From: Thalassobellus sediminis
Lineage (GTDB): Bacteria > Bacteroidota > Bacteroidia > Flavobacteriales > Flavobacteriaceae
DNA: 64,000 nt
Direction: 5' to 3'
Assembly (NCBI RefSeq): GCF_044386045.1
Contig: NZ_JBISCD010000038.1
Coordinates: forward strand, 62,001-126,000
Part shown: positions 16,956 to 26,386 of the stretch, piece after piece
How the letters are laid out: every line of letters begins with the position of its first letter
Numbering within the stretch: the stretch's first letter is position 1
The notes under the pieces: model-generated
Told to the model about the DNA's origin: nothing
Seen by the model: the letters and a program-made list of their open reading frames with translations, nothing else
The model's database searches: none
Position numbers and translations under genes: made by a program

Positions 16956-17351
16956 ATGTTATCTAATACCCCACTAAACCTATCGGAATTACCGATTTAT
17001 AGGAAAGCTCAAGAAATTTTTGCACTATCGCAAAATATTTCTTTGTACCTAAATCATGATTTGTCTGAGCTAAAAGAAGATGGTTCAGAAGATACTAATA
17101 TTTATTTTTCAGGAGATATTGTACAACAATCTGTATCATTAGCGCCAGAGATTGAAAATGCAGAATTAGAACGTTTTTCAGAAAGAAAACACAAGCATGT
17201 TGCATCTCTAAAACGTCTTACAAATATGCTATATAAAAATTCATATAGATTAGAACGTTCCAATAGTAATGGCAAAGATTTTTTACCAATTCTTCGTAGT
17301 GAATTAAAAAAGTTTAAACAGCTACAACGCAGTTGGATGATGACACTTTAG
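16956..17351 (+). CDS. helical hypothetical protein, four-helix-bundle (S23/IVS-like) type
   Basis: The 131-residue protein is predicted almost all helical: LPIYRKAQEIFALSQNISLY at the N-terminus resembles the first helix of the 23S IVS/avd-like four-helix proteins, and SFRKxL-type basic helices end the protein (ILRSELKKFKQLQRSW). No signal peptide, so cytoplasmic. Function unknown. Its stop overlaps the convergent lipoprotein gene by 4 bases. Confidence 0.6.
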   Translation: MLSNTPLNLSELPIYRKAQEIFALSQNISLYLNHDLSELKEDGSEDTNIYFSGDIVQQSVSLAPEIENAELERFSERKHKHVASLKRLTNMLYKNSYRLERSNSNGKDFLPILRSELKKFKQLQRSWMMTL

Positions 17352-17839
17352 TTTATTTGATTTAAAATAAATACTTTTTTAAATTTTCTGTTCTCTTCTC
17401 CATAAAATGTAATGTCAAAATCTATGCTCCACCTATTATTATCTATTTTTTTACCAGAAATAGCCCCTGTTGGATCTACCGATTTCTCATTACTACTTGG
17501 AAAATAACAAAAGCAATATTTAGTTAAAGTTGTTTTAGAATTTAATAAATCTTCACCTACAAAATTAAAACTATCTATATTCGAATCTATATAAAAAAAT
17601 ATAGACTCTGAATATTCATCATCTGCAATTTGCTCTTCATCTTCTGCTACGTAATTGTATTTAAAAACCACTTTATCACCTTCAGATATAATTCCGTATT
17701 TCAAATAAGAACCCTCAACTTGAGAAACAGATAAATCACTATTCTCATAAAATTCATATCTATAAACTTCTTTATTTAAATTATCTGTACATGAAAACAA
17801 AACCATGAATAAAAATAATAGTAGTAAATATTTCTTCAT
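17348..17839 (-). CDS. hypothetical lipoprotein
   Basis: The 163-residue protein has a clear lipoprotein signal (LLLFLFMVLFSC, Cys 17) and a beta-rich acidic body with a short CFC motif (TKYCFCYFPS). I do not recognise a family. Monocistronic, between the four-helix gene and icmF. Confidence 0.6.
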   Translation of the reverse strand: MKKYLLLLFLFMVLFSCTDNLNKEVYRYEFYENSDLSVSQVEGSYLKYGIISEGDKVVFKYNYVAEDEEQIADDEYSESIFFYIDSNIDSFNFVGEDLLNSKTTLTKYCFCYFPSSNEKSVDPTGAISGKKIDNNRWSIDFDITFYGEENRKFKKVFILNQIN

Positions 17840-17952
17840 CCTTTTAAAAATAAATTCTAATTATAAGATGGGGAATTTAAAAATGGTTGCGTATTAAAAA
17901 GAAAATAAATTTATTCATTATTACAAACTATAATAAAACTAGATCAAAAAAC

Positions 17953-20900
17953 TTACATATTCCTACGATACTGCCCACCTACTTCAAATAATGCAGAAGT
18001 TATTTCACCTAAAGAACATACTTTACAAACTTCCATTAAAGCTTCAAAAATATTTTCATTATTAATGGCTTTATGCTGAAGTTCTTTTAACAATAAATCC
18101 GTGTCATTTGCTTTATGAAGATTATCTAAAGTCTTAATTTGAAATTGCTTCTCTTCTTCTGTCGCTCTAATTACTTCTGCAGGAATCACTGTAGGTGAGC
18201 CTTTACTACTTAAAAAGGTGTTAACTCCAATTATTGGAAACTTACCATTATGTTTTAAAGTTTCATAATACAAACTCTCTTCTTGTATTTTAGAACGTTG
18301 ATACATGGTTTCCATAGCACCAAGAACGCCACCTCGTTCGGTAATTCTATCAAATTCTAATAGAACCGCTTCTTCTACCAAATCGGTTAACTCTTCAATA
18401 ATAAACGAACCTTGTATTGGGTTTTCGTTTTTAGCTAAACCTAATTCTTTATTAATAATCAGTTGAATAGCCATGGCACGACGCACAGATTCTTCTGTTG
18501 GTGTTGTTATCGCTTCGTCGTAGGCATTGGTATGTAACGAATTGCAATTATCGTATATCGCATATAAAGCTTGAAGCGAAGTACGAATATCATTAAAATC
18601 AATTTCTTGTGCGTGTAAACTACGTCCAGACGTTTGAATATGATATTTAAGCATTTGTGCTCTGGCATTTGCACCATATTTATGCTTCATAGCTTTTGCC
18701 CAAATTTTTCGAGCCACACGACCAATAACAGCATATTCAGGATCGATACCGTTTGAAAAGAAAAAAGACAAATTTGGACCAAACTTATTTATATCCATCC
18801 CTCGACTTAAATAATACTCAACATAAGTAAATCCGTTAGATAATGTTAACGCCAATTGTGTAATAGGATTTGCGCCTGCTTCAGCAATATGATATCCAGA
18901 AATAGACACCGAATAAAAATTACGTACATTATTTTCAATGAAATACTCCTGAACATCGCCCATTAATCGCAACGCAAATTCCGTTGAAAAAATACAAGTA
19001 TTTTGTGCTTGATCTTCTTTTAAAATATCGGCTTGAACAGTACCTCGAACCTGTGTGATTGTTTTAATTTTAATGTCTTCGTAAATAGCTTTTGCTAAAA
19101 CTTGATCGCCCGTTACTCCAAGAAGCATCAAACCTAAACCATTATTTCCTTCTGGTAATTCGCCATTGTATTTCGGACGCTCTTTACCTTTATAAATTTC
19201 AGCAATTTTTGCTTCCACTTCTGCTTCTAAACCAAGTTCTTTAATATAAATTTCACATTGCTGATCGATGGCTGCATTCATAAAAAAGCCTAATAACATA
19301 GGAGCAGGACCATTTATAGTCATACTTACCGAGGTCATAACATGGGCTAAATTAAAACCAGAATATAGTTTCTTAGCATCGTCTAAACAACAAATAGAAA
19401 CGCCAGCATTTCCAATTTTACCATAAATATCTGGCCTTAAATCAGGATCGCTTCCATATAACGTTACGCTATCAAAAGCTGTAGATAATCGCTTTGCTGG
19501 TAACCCTGCACTTACATAATGAAATCGTTTATTGGTTCGCTCGGGTCCGCCTTCACCTGCAAACATTCTTGCAGGATCTTCGCCTATTCGTTTAAACGGA
19601 TACAAACCTGACGTGTACGGAAACTCACCTGGTACATTTTCTTGTAAACACCAATTTAAAATATCGCCCCAAGCTTGGTATTTTGGTAAAGCTACTTTTG
19701 GTATTTGAGTATGCGATAACGACTCTGTGTGTGTGTCTATTTTTATTTCTTTATCACGGACTTTAAAAGTGTAAACAGGTTGCTTATATTTATTTACTTT
19801 GTCTTGCCAACCAGTGATAAATCCCCAATTATAAGGATCTAAATTTAGCTTAACACGATCGAATTCTAAAATAAGGAGTTTTATAAAATCTTGGTTATCA
19901 TCTTTAACTTGCCTAAATATTTCATCATTATTTAATCCGTATTTATCAAGAAAAGACCTTTCGACTTCAGTAGAGTTAATATTAAGAACAGAACAAATAG
20001 TTTTATAAATGCCATATAGTTTTTGAGCTACTTCAACTTGCGCTTTGGCTTTATTATCATATGCTCGATTACTTTCAGCAATTTCAGATAAATATCGTGT
20101 TCGAGATGGTGGAATAACGAAAATCTTCTCGCTCATTTCATCTGAAATATGAAAAGTAGATTTTAAATCGGCATACGTTTTCTCAACCAACTTATTCATA
20201 ATCGCTTTATAAAGCGTATTCATTCCCGGATCGTTAAATTGAGAAGCAATGGTGCCAAAAACTGGTAAATCATCTTGAGGTGTATCCCAAAGATTATTGT
20301 TACGCATGTATTGTTTCTTTACATCTCGCAAAGCATCGAGCGATCCGCGTTTATCAAACTTGTTAATGGCAACCAAGTCGGCAAAATCAAGCATATCAAT
20401 TTTTTCCAACTGCGTAGCTGCTCCAAATTCTGGAGTCATAACATAAAGTGATACATCGCTGTGTTCTATAATTTCGGTATCAGATTGCCCAATTCCTGAA
20501 GTTTCTAAAATAATTAAATCATATTCGGCTGCTTTTAATACCTCAACCGCTTCATTAACATGCTTTGATAATGCTAAATTAGACTGTCGGGTTGCTAAAC
20601 TACGCATATAAACACGTGAATTATTAATAGAATTCATACGTATACGATCGCCTAAAAGTGCACCGCCTGTTTTACGTTTTGAAGGATCGACAGAAACAAT
20701 ACCAACTGTTTTTTCTGGGAAATCAATTAAAAAACGGCGTACTAGTTCATCAACTAAACTCGATTTACCTGCTCCTCCTGTTCCTGTAATTCCTAGAACT
20801 GGTGTTTTAGAATTACTATTTTTAGTATGAATTTTATCTAAAACCACTTTTGCTACTTCTGGAAAATTTTCAGCAGAAGAAACAACTCGTGCAATCGCTT

Positions 20901-21390
20901 TTGGATTTTTATTTTTAAGCTCTTTTAAATCAACTTTTAATACATCTCCAATAGCAAAATCAGATTGTTTTACCAAATCATTAATCATCCCTTGAAGCCC
21001 CATTTCACGTCCATCATCTGGCGAATAAATACGGGTAATACCATAATCCATCAATGTTTTAATTTCAGAAGGTAAAATAACACCACCTCCACCACCAAAA
21101 ATCTTGATATGGTCAGCTCCTTTTTCCTTTAATAAATCATACATGTATTTAAAATACTCATTGTGTCCACCCTGATATGATGTTAAACAAATAGCATTTA
21201 CATCTTCTTGAATCGCTGTATTTACAACCTCTTCAACACTTCTATCATGTCCTAAATGAATTACCTCTACACCTGTTGCTTGAATAATTCGACGCATAAT
21301 ATTTATAGATGCATCATGTCCATCAAAAAGAGATGCTGCTGTTACAATGCGTACTTTATTAATTGGCTTATATGGTGTTACCTGTATCAT
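17953..21390 (-). CDS. icmF: fused isobutyryl-CoA mutase (IcmF-type), adenosylcobalamin-dependent
   Basis: The 1145-residue protein fuses three parts. A B12-binding domain (about 12-145) has the base-off ligand motif DGHDAS with His 25. A MeaI-like G-protein chaperone has a P-loop GITGTGGAGKS (200-210). The mutase TIM barrel occupies about 560-1145. Motifs YPFKRIGEDPARMFAG and RGTVQADILKEDQAQN carry the Phe and Gln found in IcmF rather than the Tyr and His of methylmalonyl-CoA mutase, so isobutyryl-CoA to n-butyryl-CoA interconversion (or a related acyl-CoA) is likelier. The G domain loads and repairs cofactor. Cytoplasmic, monocistronic. Confidence 0.88.
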   Translation of the reverse strand: MIQVTPYKPINKVRIVTAASLFDGHDASINIMRRIIQATGVEVIHLGHDRSVEEVVNTAIQEDVNAICLTSYQGGHNEYFKYMYDLLKEKGADHIKIFGGGGGVILPSEIKTLMDYGITRIYSPDDGREMGLQGMINDLVKQSDFAIGDVLKVDLKELKNKNPKAIARVVSSAENFPEVAKVVLDKIHTKNSNSKTPVLGITGTGGAGKSSLVDELVRRFLIDFPEKTVGIVSVDPSKRKTGGALLGDRIRMNSINNSRVYMRSLATRQSNLALSKHVNEAVEVLKAAEYDLIILETSGIGQSDTEIIEHSDVSLYVMTPEFGAATQLEKIDMLDFADLVAINKFDKRGSLDALRDVKKQYMRNNNLWDTPQDDLPVFGTIASQFNDPGMNTLYKAIMNKLVEKTYADLKSTFHISDEMSEKIFVIPPSRTRYLSEIAESNRAYDNKAKAQVEVAQKLYGIYKTICSVLNINSTEVERSFLDKYGLNNDEIFRQVKDDNQDFIKLLILEFDRVKLNLDPYNWGFITGWQDKVNKYKQPVYTFKVRDKEIKIDTHTESLSHTQIPKVALPKYQAWGDILNWCLQENVPGEFPYTSGLYPFKRIGEDPARMFAGEGGPERTNKRFHYVSAGLPAKRLSTAFDSVTLYGSDPDLRPDIYGKIGNAGVSICCLDDAKKLYSGFNLAHVMTSVSMTINGPAPMLLGFFMNAAIDQQCEIYIKELGLEAEVEAKIAEIYKGKERPKYNGELPEGNNGLGLMLLGVTGDQVLAKAIYEDIKIKTITQVRGTVQADILKEDQAQNTCIFSTEFALRLMGDVQEYFIENNVRNFYSVSISGYHIAEAGANPITQLALTLSNGFTYVEYYLSRGMDINKFGPNLSFFFSNGIDPEYAVIGRVARKIWAKAMKHKYGANARAQMLKYHIQTSGRSLHAQEIDFNDIRTSLQALYAIYDNCNSLHTNAYDEAITTPTEESVRRAMAIQLIINKELGLAKNENPIQGSFIIEELTDLVEEAVLLEFDRITERGGVLGAMETMYQRSKIQEESLYYETLKHNGKFPIIGVNTFLSSKGSPTVIPAEVIRATEEEKQFQIKTLDNLHKANDTDLLLKELQHKAINNENIFEALMEVCKVCSLGEITSALFEVGGQYRRNM

Positions 21391-21537
21391 TCTTAAAGAA
21401 ACTTATTTATTTCGTTGCTAATTTACGGATTATTCAAAAAATTAAACCATTTCCAATAGATTATCTAAAATTATTAGCTTAATCTGTTTTCTGTAAATTT
21501 TTAAAGTATTTTTAACCTCTAATTCGAATTTAAAGTA

Positions 21538-22392
21538 ATGAACAAAATCACCATTTTAATTCACTGCAACGATTTATCTGGTATTGTAGCATCTGTAACT
21601 AATTTTATTTCAGAAAAAAAAGGAAACATCATATACTTAGATCAGCATGTTGATAGAGAACAAAATATTTTCTTCATGCGTCTTGAAAGTGAATTTATAG
21701 ACACAAATTTTTCAACAGAAGGTTTTAAAGAAACTTTTAAAGAAACATTAGCAGATAAATTTGAAATGAAATGGCGTATTTATTCTTCTGAAAAGAAACC
21801 CAAAATGGCTTTATTTGTTTCTAAATACGACCATTGTTTATACGATTTATTAGGACGTTACAACTCAGGTGAGTTAAATTTAGAAATTCCTTTTATTATT
21901 AGTAATCATTTAGATTTAAAACCAATTGCTGATAATTTTAAAATTCCTTTTTATCATATTCCTGTTACAAAAGACAAAAAAGCTGAAGCTGAAGACAAAC
22001 AATTAGAATTATTAGAATCTCATAATATAGATTTTATAGTTTTAGCACGCTATATGCAAATAGTATCAGGTAAATTAATAAATAAATATCCTAACAAAAT
22101 TATTAATATACATCACTCCTTTTTACCTGCCTTTGTAGGTGCTAAACCTTATCATTCAGCTTATAAAAGAGGTGTAAAAATTATTGGAGCAACAAGTCAT
22201 TATGTTACAGAAGAATTAGATGCTGGCCCAATAATTGAACAAGATGTAGCACACGTATCTCACACCTACACAATTGATGCTTTAATTGCTAAAGGACGTG
22301 ACCTAGAAAAAATTGTTTTAGCCAATGCTGTTAAACTTCATGCAAATAGAAAAGTAATGGTTTTCAATAATAAAACAGTTATTTTTTCATAA
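21538..22392 (+). CDS. purU: formyltetrahydrofolate deformylase
   Basis: The 284-residue protein has an N-terminal ACT domain (1-80, ILIHCNDLSGIVASVT) and a C-terminal formyltransferase-fold hydrolase domain (about 85-284). The active-site region includes INIHHSFLPAFVGAKPYH, and YVTEELDAGPIIEQD supplies the catalytic aspartate. It hydrolyses 10-formyl-THF to THF and formate, balancing one-carbon units for purine synthesis. Divergent from icmF; a 14-bp terminator follows. Confidence 0.93.
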   Translation: MNKITILIHCNDLSGIVASVTNFISEKKGNIIYLDQHVDREQNIFFMRLESEFIDTNFSTEGFKETFKETLADKFEMKWRIYSSEKKPKMALFVSKYDHCLYDLLGRYNSGELNLEIPFIISNHLDLKPIADNFKIPFYHIPVTKDKKAEAEDKQLELLESHNIDFIVLARYMQIVSGKLINKYPNKIINIHHSFLPAFVGAKPYHSAYKRGVKIIGATSHYVTEELDAGPIIEQDVAHVSHTYTIDALIAKGRDLEKIVLANAVKLHANRKVMVFNNKTVIFS

Positions 22393-22417
22393 TAAAAGAA
22401 TTATCATTTTCTTAGTA

Positions 22418-22455
22418 TAAATAAGGGTTTCAAGACGAAACCCTTATTTATTTTA
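22418..22455 (+). terminator. purU terminator
   Basis: A perfect 14-bp stem (22418-22431 with 22437-22450) and a 5-nt loop AAGAC are followed by TTTT. Confidence 0.85.
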
Positions 22456-22550
22456 ATTGCTTTCATAAATTAAATAGTGACTTATTGTTTTTCTGAGTGT
22501 CACAAAACCAGTGGAAAAAAAACAACCATATAACTTAATTTAAATTTTTT

Positions 22551-23648
22551 ATGAAAACAAAACTATTATTATGCCTAACGTTTTTATTAGGCCTAGGATT
22601 TTCTCAAGCACAAGATTTACCTAGCAATCCTGAACCAGGAAAATGTTATGTAAAATGTATTACTAAAGATGAATTTAAAGATGTAGATGAAACTATTGAA
22701 GTATACCCTGCATACACAAAATTAACAGTTGTTCCTGCTACATACAGAACTGTTGAAGAACGCGTTTTAATAAAAGAAGCTACAAAGAAATTTATTTATG
22801 TTCCTGCTGTTTATGAAACTGTAGAGGTATCTTATATCAAAAAAGAAGGTAGAACAGATTTAAGCATCAATCCTGCTACTTTTGGAAAAGACTCAAAAAC
22901 TTTTGAAATGTATCCAAAAACTTCTGGATGGGAATATAAAGAAGCTGAATGTGATTCTCCTAACAAAGAAGATTGTGTATCTGCTTGTTTTGTTGAATAC
23001 CCTGCTACATTTAAAGATGTTAACTTTACAACTTTAGCAAAAGACGCTAACACTAATAACATTCCTGTTGCCGAAATACCAACTGTTTACACAAAAAGAG
23101 TTGTTAAAACGCCTGCTCACACAAAAGAAGTTGCTATTCCTGCTGAATACGCTACTATAACTAAACGTGTACTTGAAACTCCTGCTACTACTAAAAGCGT
23201 TACTGTTCCTGCAAAACACAAAACTGTTACAAGAACTGTGTTAGCTAAAAAAGGTGGTATTACTACTTGGGAAGAAGTTGACTGTGGTTTATTAAATGCT
23301 AATGTTTTACCAATATTTTATGAGTTAGGAAGTGCTAGAATTACTCCAGCTTCTAAAAAGATTATTGATGAAACTTTATTACCATTATTAAAAAGTAAAC
23401 CTGTAAGCATTGAATTAATGTCTCATACAGATTCTAGAGGTAATGATGATTTTAACATGTCTTTATCTCAACAACGTGCAAACTCTGTTGTTAACTATTT
23501 AGTATCTAAAGGAATTTCTAGAAACCGTTTATCTGCTAAAGGATACGGAGAAACTAGATTAGTAAACCGTTGTGATAATGGTGTTGAATGTTCTGAAGCT
23601 GAACACCAAAAAAATAGACGTACTGAATTTAGAGTAATAAACAATTAA
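22551..23648 (+). CDS. OmpA-family outer-membrane protein with PA-x-Y/H repeat N-terminal region
   Basis: The 365-residue protein has a signal peptide (1-20, GFSQAQ). A middle region (about 40-235) carries a repeated unit of the form VPA-x-Y/H-x-TV-x-RVL (TVVPATYRTVEERVL, FIYVPAVYETVEV, VAIPAEYATITKRVL, VTVPAKHKTVTRTVL). The C-terminal OmpA peptidoglycan-binding domain (about 245-365) has MSHTDSRGNDDFNMSLSQQR and NRRTEFRV. It probably anchors the envelope to peptidoglycan. The repeat region is predicted extended. A dyad GTGAC-N18-GTCAC lies at 22468-22495, before the gene. No TAnnTTTG box was found. Confidence 0.88.
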   Translation: MKTKLLLCLTFLLGLGFSQAQDLPSNPEPGKCYVKCITKDEFKDVDETIEVYPAYTKLTVVPATYRTVEERVLIKEATKKFIYVPAVYETVEVSYIKKEGRTDLSINPATFGKDSKTFEMYPKTSGWEYKEAECDSPNKEDCVSACFVEYPATFKDVNFTTLAKDANTNNIPVAEIPTVYTKRVVKTPAHTKEVAIPAEYATITKRVLETPATTKSVTVPAKHKTVTRTVLAKKGGITTWEEVDCGLLNANVLPIFYELGSARITPASKKIIDETLLPLLKSKPVSIELMSHTDSRGNDDFNMSLSQQRANSVVNYLVSKGISRNRLSAKGYGETRLVNRCDNGVECSEAEHQKNRRTEFRVINN

Positions 23649-23690
23649 TTAAGTGACTAACTGAAATTAATTACAGCAAGTAAATTGTTT

Positions 23691-23720
23691 AAAAGACACC
23701 TTTTTTAAGGTGTCTTTTTT
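23691..23720. terminator. bidirectional terminator between the OmpA and TlpA genes
   Basis: A 12-bp stem (AAAAGACACCTT, 23691-23702, with AAGGTGTCTTTT, 23707-23718) surrounds loop TTTT. The minus-strand gene's stop codon lies in the loop. Confidence 0.85.
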
Positions 23721-24814
23721 GTTATAACATATTGAGGATAATATGTAGTTTCTTTTTTTACATCTACACCATAAGTATCACTTAACATTGATGCCATCAA
23801 ATCAAAATATTTATAATGTATTTGCCAATCGTGAAGTATAGTATCTAAAGGTTTATTTTTAACAATAACAGGCATTTCTAATACGTTTGACAACTTATAT
23901 TGCATCTGATTAAAAGTAACGTTATCCCCCATAATTTCAGAATCTCCAATCAAATAATGTGGCGAATCAATTCCCCAATCAATCTGTTTATCATCCCAAA
24001 AGGTTGGTGCTTTTACATCAAAAACCAAAACGTCTCCCTTTATTTCATTTTCAATTTGTTCTAAATTTAAAGCTTTTAAAATATCAATCGTATCAATGTT
24101 ATTCTTTAAGTAAATCTGATATGTTTTGTTTAGAGTATGAGGAATCTTCACCTGATTCTTATAAACCTTAAGTGAATACGCTAAAATATCTTGTAACGAT
24201 CCTTTTAACTCCGTAAACGATGTTTTATTATTTACTACTAACTCTTCAAAACCACCTTCCTGTAATTCAATACACTCTATATTCTTAGTTGGCACATAAG
24301 CTTCTTCTATAGTTGCAGCCTCATAAGTTTCAATTTCAAACATATGGTCTACATGTTTCTTTTTATTATTACTTCTTAAAAAATTAGCTATTTGATAAGA
24401 CTTAAGCTCAGCCGGATGTCCTTCCCATAATTTATCACCAGCAGCATTATACAAAATACCATACGGCAAACTAACAATGTTATTTTTTTTGAATGTTTGC
24501 CCATCAAAATCTATAGCTACTGCTAGTTTAATATCATGCTTTGTCATAAACTTTTTTACCACTCTAGGACTCTCTTGACTTAATGAAACAATGTAAAAAT
24601 CGTCTGGATATTGAGCTTGTAAAGATTCTAAATATTTAGACACATGTACACAAGGCACGCACCAAGTTGCCCAAAAATCGACAAAATAAAGTTTATTATT
24701 CGTTTGATTTGCTATTTGTGAAGACTGGATATTCTCAGAAATTTTTATTTGTCCAAAGAAAAAAGTAGGACATAAAAAACATAACGAATAAACAACTAGT
24801 TTTTTTAAATACAT
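23705..24814 (-). CDS. periplasmic TlpA-like thioredoxin-domain protein with C-terminal extension
   Basis: The 369-residue protein has a signal peptide (1-21, FFFGQ), and a TlpA/ResA-type thioredoxin domain (about 25-150) with active site FWATWCVPC and SLPYGILYN for the cis-Pro loop. A C-terminal domain of about 200 residues resembles DUF3738-like regions (FNQMQYKLSNVLEMPVIVKN, TIDILKALNLEQI). It is predicted to reduce periplasmic disulphides, for cytochrome maturation or stress. The role of the tail is unknown. Monocistronic. Confidence 0.82.
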   Translation of the reverse strand: MYLKKLVVYSLCFLCPTFFFGQIKISENIQSSQIANQTNNKLYFVDFWATWCVPCVHVSKYLESLQAQYPDDFYIVSLSQESPRVVKKFMTKHDIKLAVAIDFDGQTFKKNNIVSLPYGILYNAAGDKLWEGHPAELKSYQIANFLRSNNKKKHVDHMFEIETYEAATIEEAYVPTKNIECIELQEGGFEELVVNNKTSFTELKGSLQDILAYSLKVYKNQVKIPHTLNKTYQIYLKNNIDTIDILKALNLEQIENEIKGDVLVFDVKAPTFWDDKQIDWGIDSPHYLIGDSEIMGDNVTFNQMQYKLSNVLEMPVIVKNKPLDTILHDWQIHYKYFDLMASMLSDTYGVDVKKETTYYPQYVITKKTP

Positions 24815-25041
24815 GTATATTTTTTTTAGTATAAAAACACAATACGTGCTAACATATAGCTAGATAACAATTATTATGCTAAAATAGTATTTAATTAAAA
24901 AAGAATATCGAAATCTGTTTTTTATGCCTTTTATTTAATTATGAGTGTGACTTTTTTATTTTTCATGAGTCTAAACATTAAAGAAAGAATAACTCTAAAA
25001 TGTAAAATTGAAGAGACATTCATTTTGGTTGGTTTGGTTAT
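24815..25041. other. gene-free stretch with no recognised content before an orphan terminator
   Basis: Neither strand holds a convincing gene. A 51-codon ORF (24942-25097) runs through the following terminator and looks like chance. No TAnnTTTG box is seen on the plus strand, so what the terminator at 25042 serves is unclear. Confidence 0.5.
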
Positions 25042-25070
25042 AAGGCACCTTTGGTTGGGTGCCTTTATTT
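25042..25070 (+). terminator. orphan terminator, possible 3' end of a small RNA
   Basis: The stem AAGGCACC (25042-25049) pairs with GGTGCCTT (25058-25065), then TATTTT. It is flanked by repeated GGTTGG/TTGGTT words. No plus-strand gene precedes it after the bidirectional terminator at 23720. Confidence 0.65.
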
Positions 25071-25118
25071 TAAGCAAAACTTTAGCCCATATTTAACTTT
25101 ATTTTACGCATAAGAATA

Positions 25119-25126
25119 TATCTTTG
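25119..25126 (+). promoter_or_regulatory. putative -7 box for the DUF4197 gene
   Basis: TATCTTTG matches TAnnTTTG, 24 bases before the ATG at 25151 and downstream of the orphan terminator. Confidence 0.45.
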
Positions 25127-25150
25127 CTTAATACATAAACACAATACATT

Positions 25151-25858
25151 ATGATTCGTAAATTTTTAGCAATTTTTTTAATTTTTAATCTTACTGCTTG
25201 TGCAGAACTTCAACAAGTAATAAATCAATTACCTCAAGGCACTGGCACTATTGGTAATGCTGATATTGCTTCTGGTTTAAGACAAGCTTTAGATTTAGGG
25301 ATAGACAAACAAGTAAGTAAACTTACTCAAACCGATGGTTTTTTTAAAAACGATTTAGTTAAAATTTTATTACCAGAAGAATTACAAAAAGTTGATAAAG
25401 CACTAAGAGATATTGGATTAAACAAATTAGCAGATGAAGGCTTAAAAGTACTTAATAGAGCCGCTGAAGATGCTGTAAAAGAAGCTACACCTATATTTGT
25501 TGATGCTGTTAAAGGTATTACGTTTGCCGATGCTAAGAATATTTTACTTGGCAATGATGATGCAGCTACTCAATACTTAACATCTAAAACTCAAACAGCT
25601 TTATACGACAAATTTAATCCTGTTATTAAAAATTCTTTTGGTAAAGTTGGTGCCGATGAAATTTGGAGTAATCTAATAAACAAATACAACGCCATACCAT
25701 TTACTAATAATGTAAACCCAGATTTAACAGATTATGTTACTGGAGAAGCATTAAAAGGTGTGTATACAATGATTGCTGTTGAAGAAAAAGATATTAGAAC
25801 TAAAGTGTCTTCTAGAACTACCGATTTACTTAAAAAAGTATTTGCTTTACAAGATTAA
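25151..25858 (+). CDS. DUF4197-domain lipoprotein
   Basis: The 235-residue protein has a short lipoprotein signal (FLIFNLTAC, Cys 17) and a DUF4197 helical domain (about 38-230): GLRQALDLGIDKQVSKL, FADAKNILLGNDDAATQYL and TDYVTGEALKGVYTMIAVEE are the recognisable blocks. Widespread in Gram-negatives, function unknown, probably periplasmic. Monocistronic with its own promoter and terminator. Confidence 0.88.
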   Translation: MIRKFLAIFLIFNLTACAELQQVINQLPQGTGTIGNADIASGLRQALDLGIDKQVSKLTQTDGFFKNDLVKILLPEELQKVDKALRDIGLNKLADEGLKVLNRAAEDAVKEATPIFVDAVKGITFADAKNILLGNDDAATQYLTSKTQTALYDKFNPVIKNSFGKVGADEIWSNLINKYNAIPFTNNVNPDLTDYVTGEALKGVYTMIAVEEKDIRTKVSSRTTDLLKKVFALQD

Positions 25859-25882
25859 AGACTACAATATTTTATTATAATG

Positions 25883-25918
25883 AATCCGATAATTTTTTAA
25901 TTATCGGATTTTTTTTTA
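25883..25918 (+). terminator. DUF4197 gene terminator
   Basis: A perfect 12-bp stem (25883-25894 with 25899-25910) and loop TTTT are followed by a T tract. Confidence 0.85.
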
Positions 25919-25964
25919 TTTCTGAATAAATTTCGTATATTAAATACCTGTTATTCAGTCGACA

Positions 25965-26162
25965 ATGAATAAAAATGAGATTATAAAAACCCATCAAGAA
26001 AAACTTAACGCTCGTTATAAAGAACTCGTTGAGCAAGCTTATAATTTCCGACAAACAGATTCTGCTCTAAGTGATATTTCAGAATACAAAGCCATTAAAC
26101 TTCTCAATAAACTTAATAGATTAAAATACCTTTACAGAGAACAACAAAAAATAGCTATTTAA
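25965..26162 (+). CDS. small coiled-coil protein, Lacal_2735-like
   Basis: The 65-residue helical protein (KLNARYKELVEQAYNFRQTD, then KLLNKLNRLKYL) resembles the flavobacterial Lacal_2735 family of small cytoplasmic helical proteins by pattern (kk-Y-x-x-L-x-x-x-A/S-h, then an S/T-D turn). That assignment is tentative. No function known. Confidence 0.55.
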   Translation: MNKNEIIKTHQEKLNARYKELVEQAYNFRQTDSALSDISEYKAIKLLNKLNRLKYLYREQQKIAI

Positions 26163-26239
26163 GGTTTATTAGCATTTTTTTAACTTTTTTCTTACATCCA
26201 AAAATTATAAAATCTCGTACTTTATATAAAAAAGAAGAT

Positions 26240-26386
26240 ATGAGTACACATTATTGTAAAGTTGGAAAAATTAAACCAAACGAAAACAAATTAATTAGCT
26301 TAAAAGAATTTAAACAAAAAATTGCAAACTTTGTTGAATATGTTAACAAGGTTGATTTTTCAGAAGATTTAAACGCAACTGTTTAA
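26240..26386 (+). CDS. possible 48-residue protein overlapping the BtuF-like gene tail
   Basis: An ATG ORF encodes MSTHYCKVGKIKPNENKLIS followed by a Lys/Phe-rich helix and an acidic end (NKVDFSEDLNATV). A purine-rich AGAAGA stretch precedes the ATG. The last 44 bases overlap the 3' end of the convergent gene. The amino-acid mix looks protein-like (balanced charged residues), but no family is recognised and no consensus -7 box is present. Confidence 0.35.
   Translation: MSTHYCKVGKIKPNENKLISLKEFKQKIANFVEYVNKVDFSEDLNATV

Noticed and set aside
17953..21390. Methylmalonyl-CoA mutase
   Set aside because: The fused B12-G-protein-mutase layout and the Phe/Gln substrate positions point to IcmF, though activity cannot be proven from sequence.
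24942..25097. 51-codon ORF before the orphan terminator
   Set aside because: It reads through the terminator stem and has no recognisable pattern, so it is probably chance.
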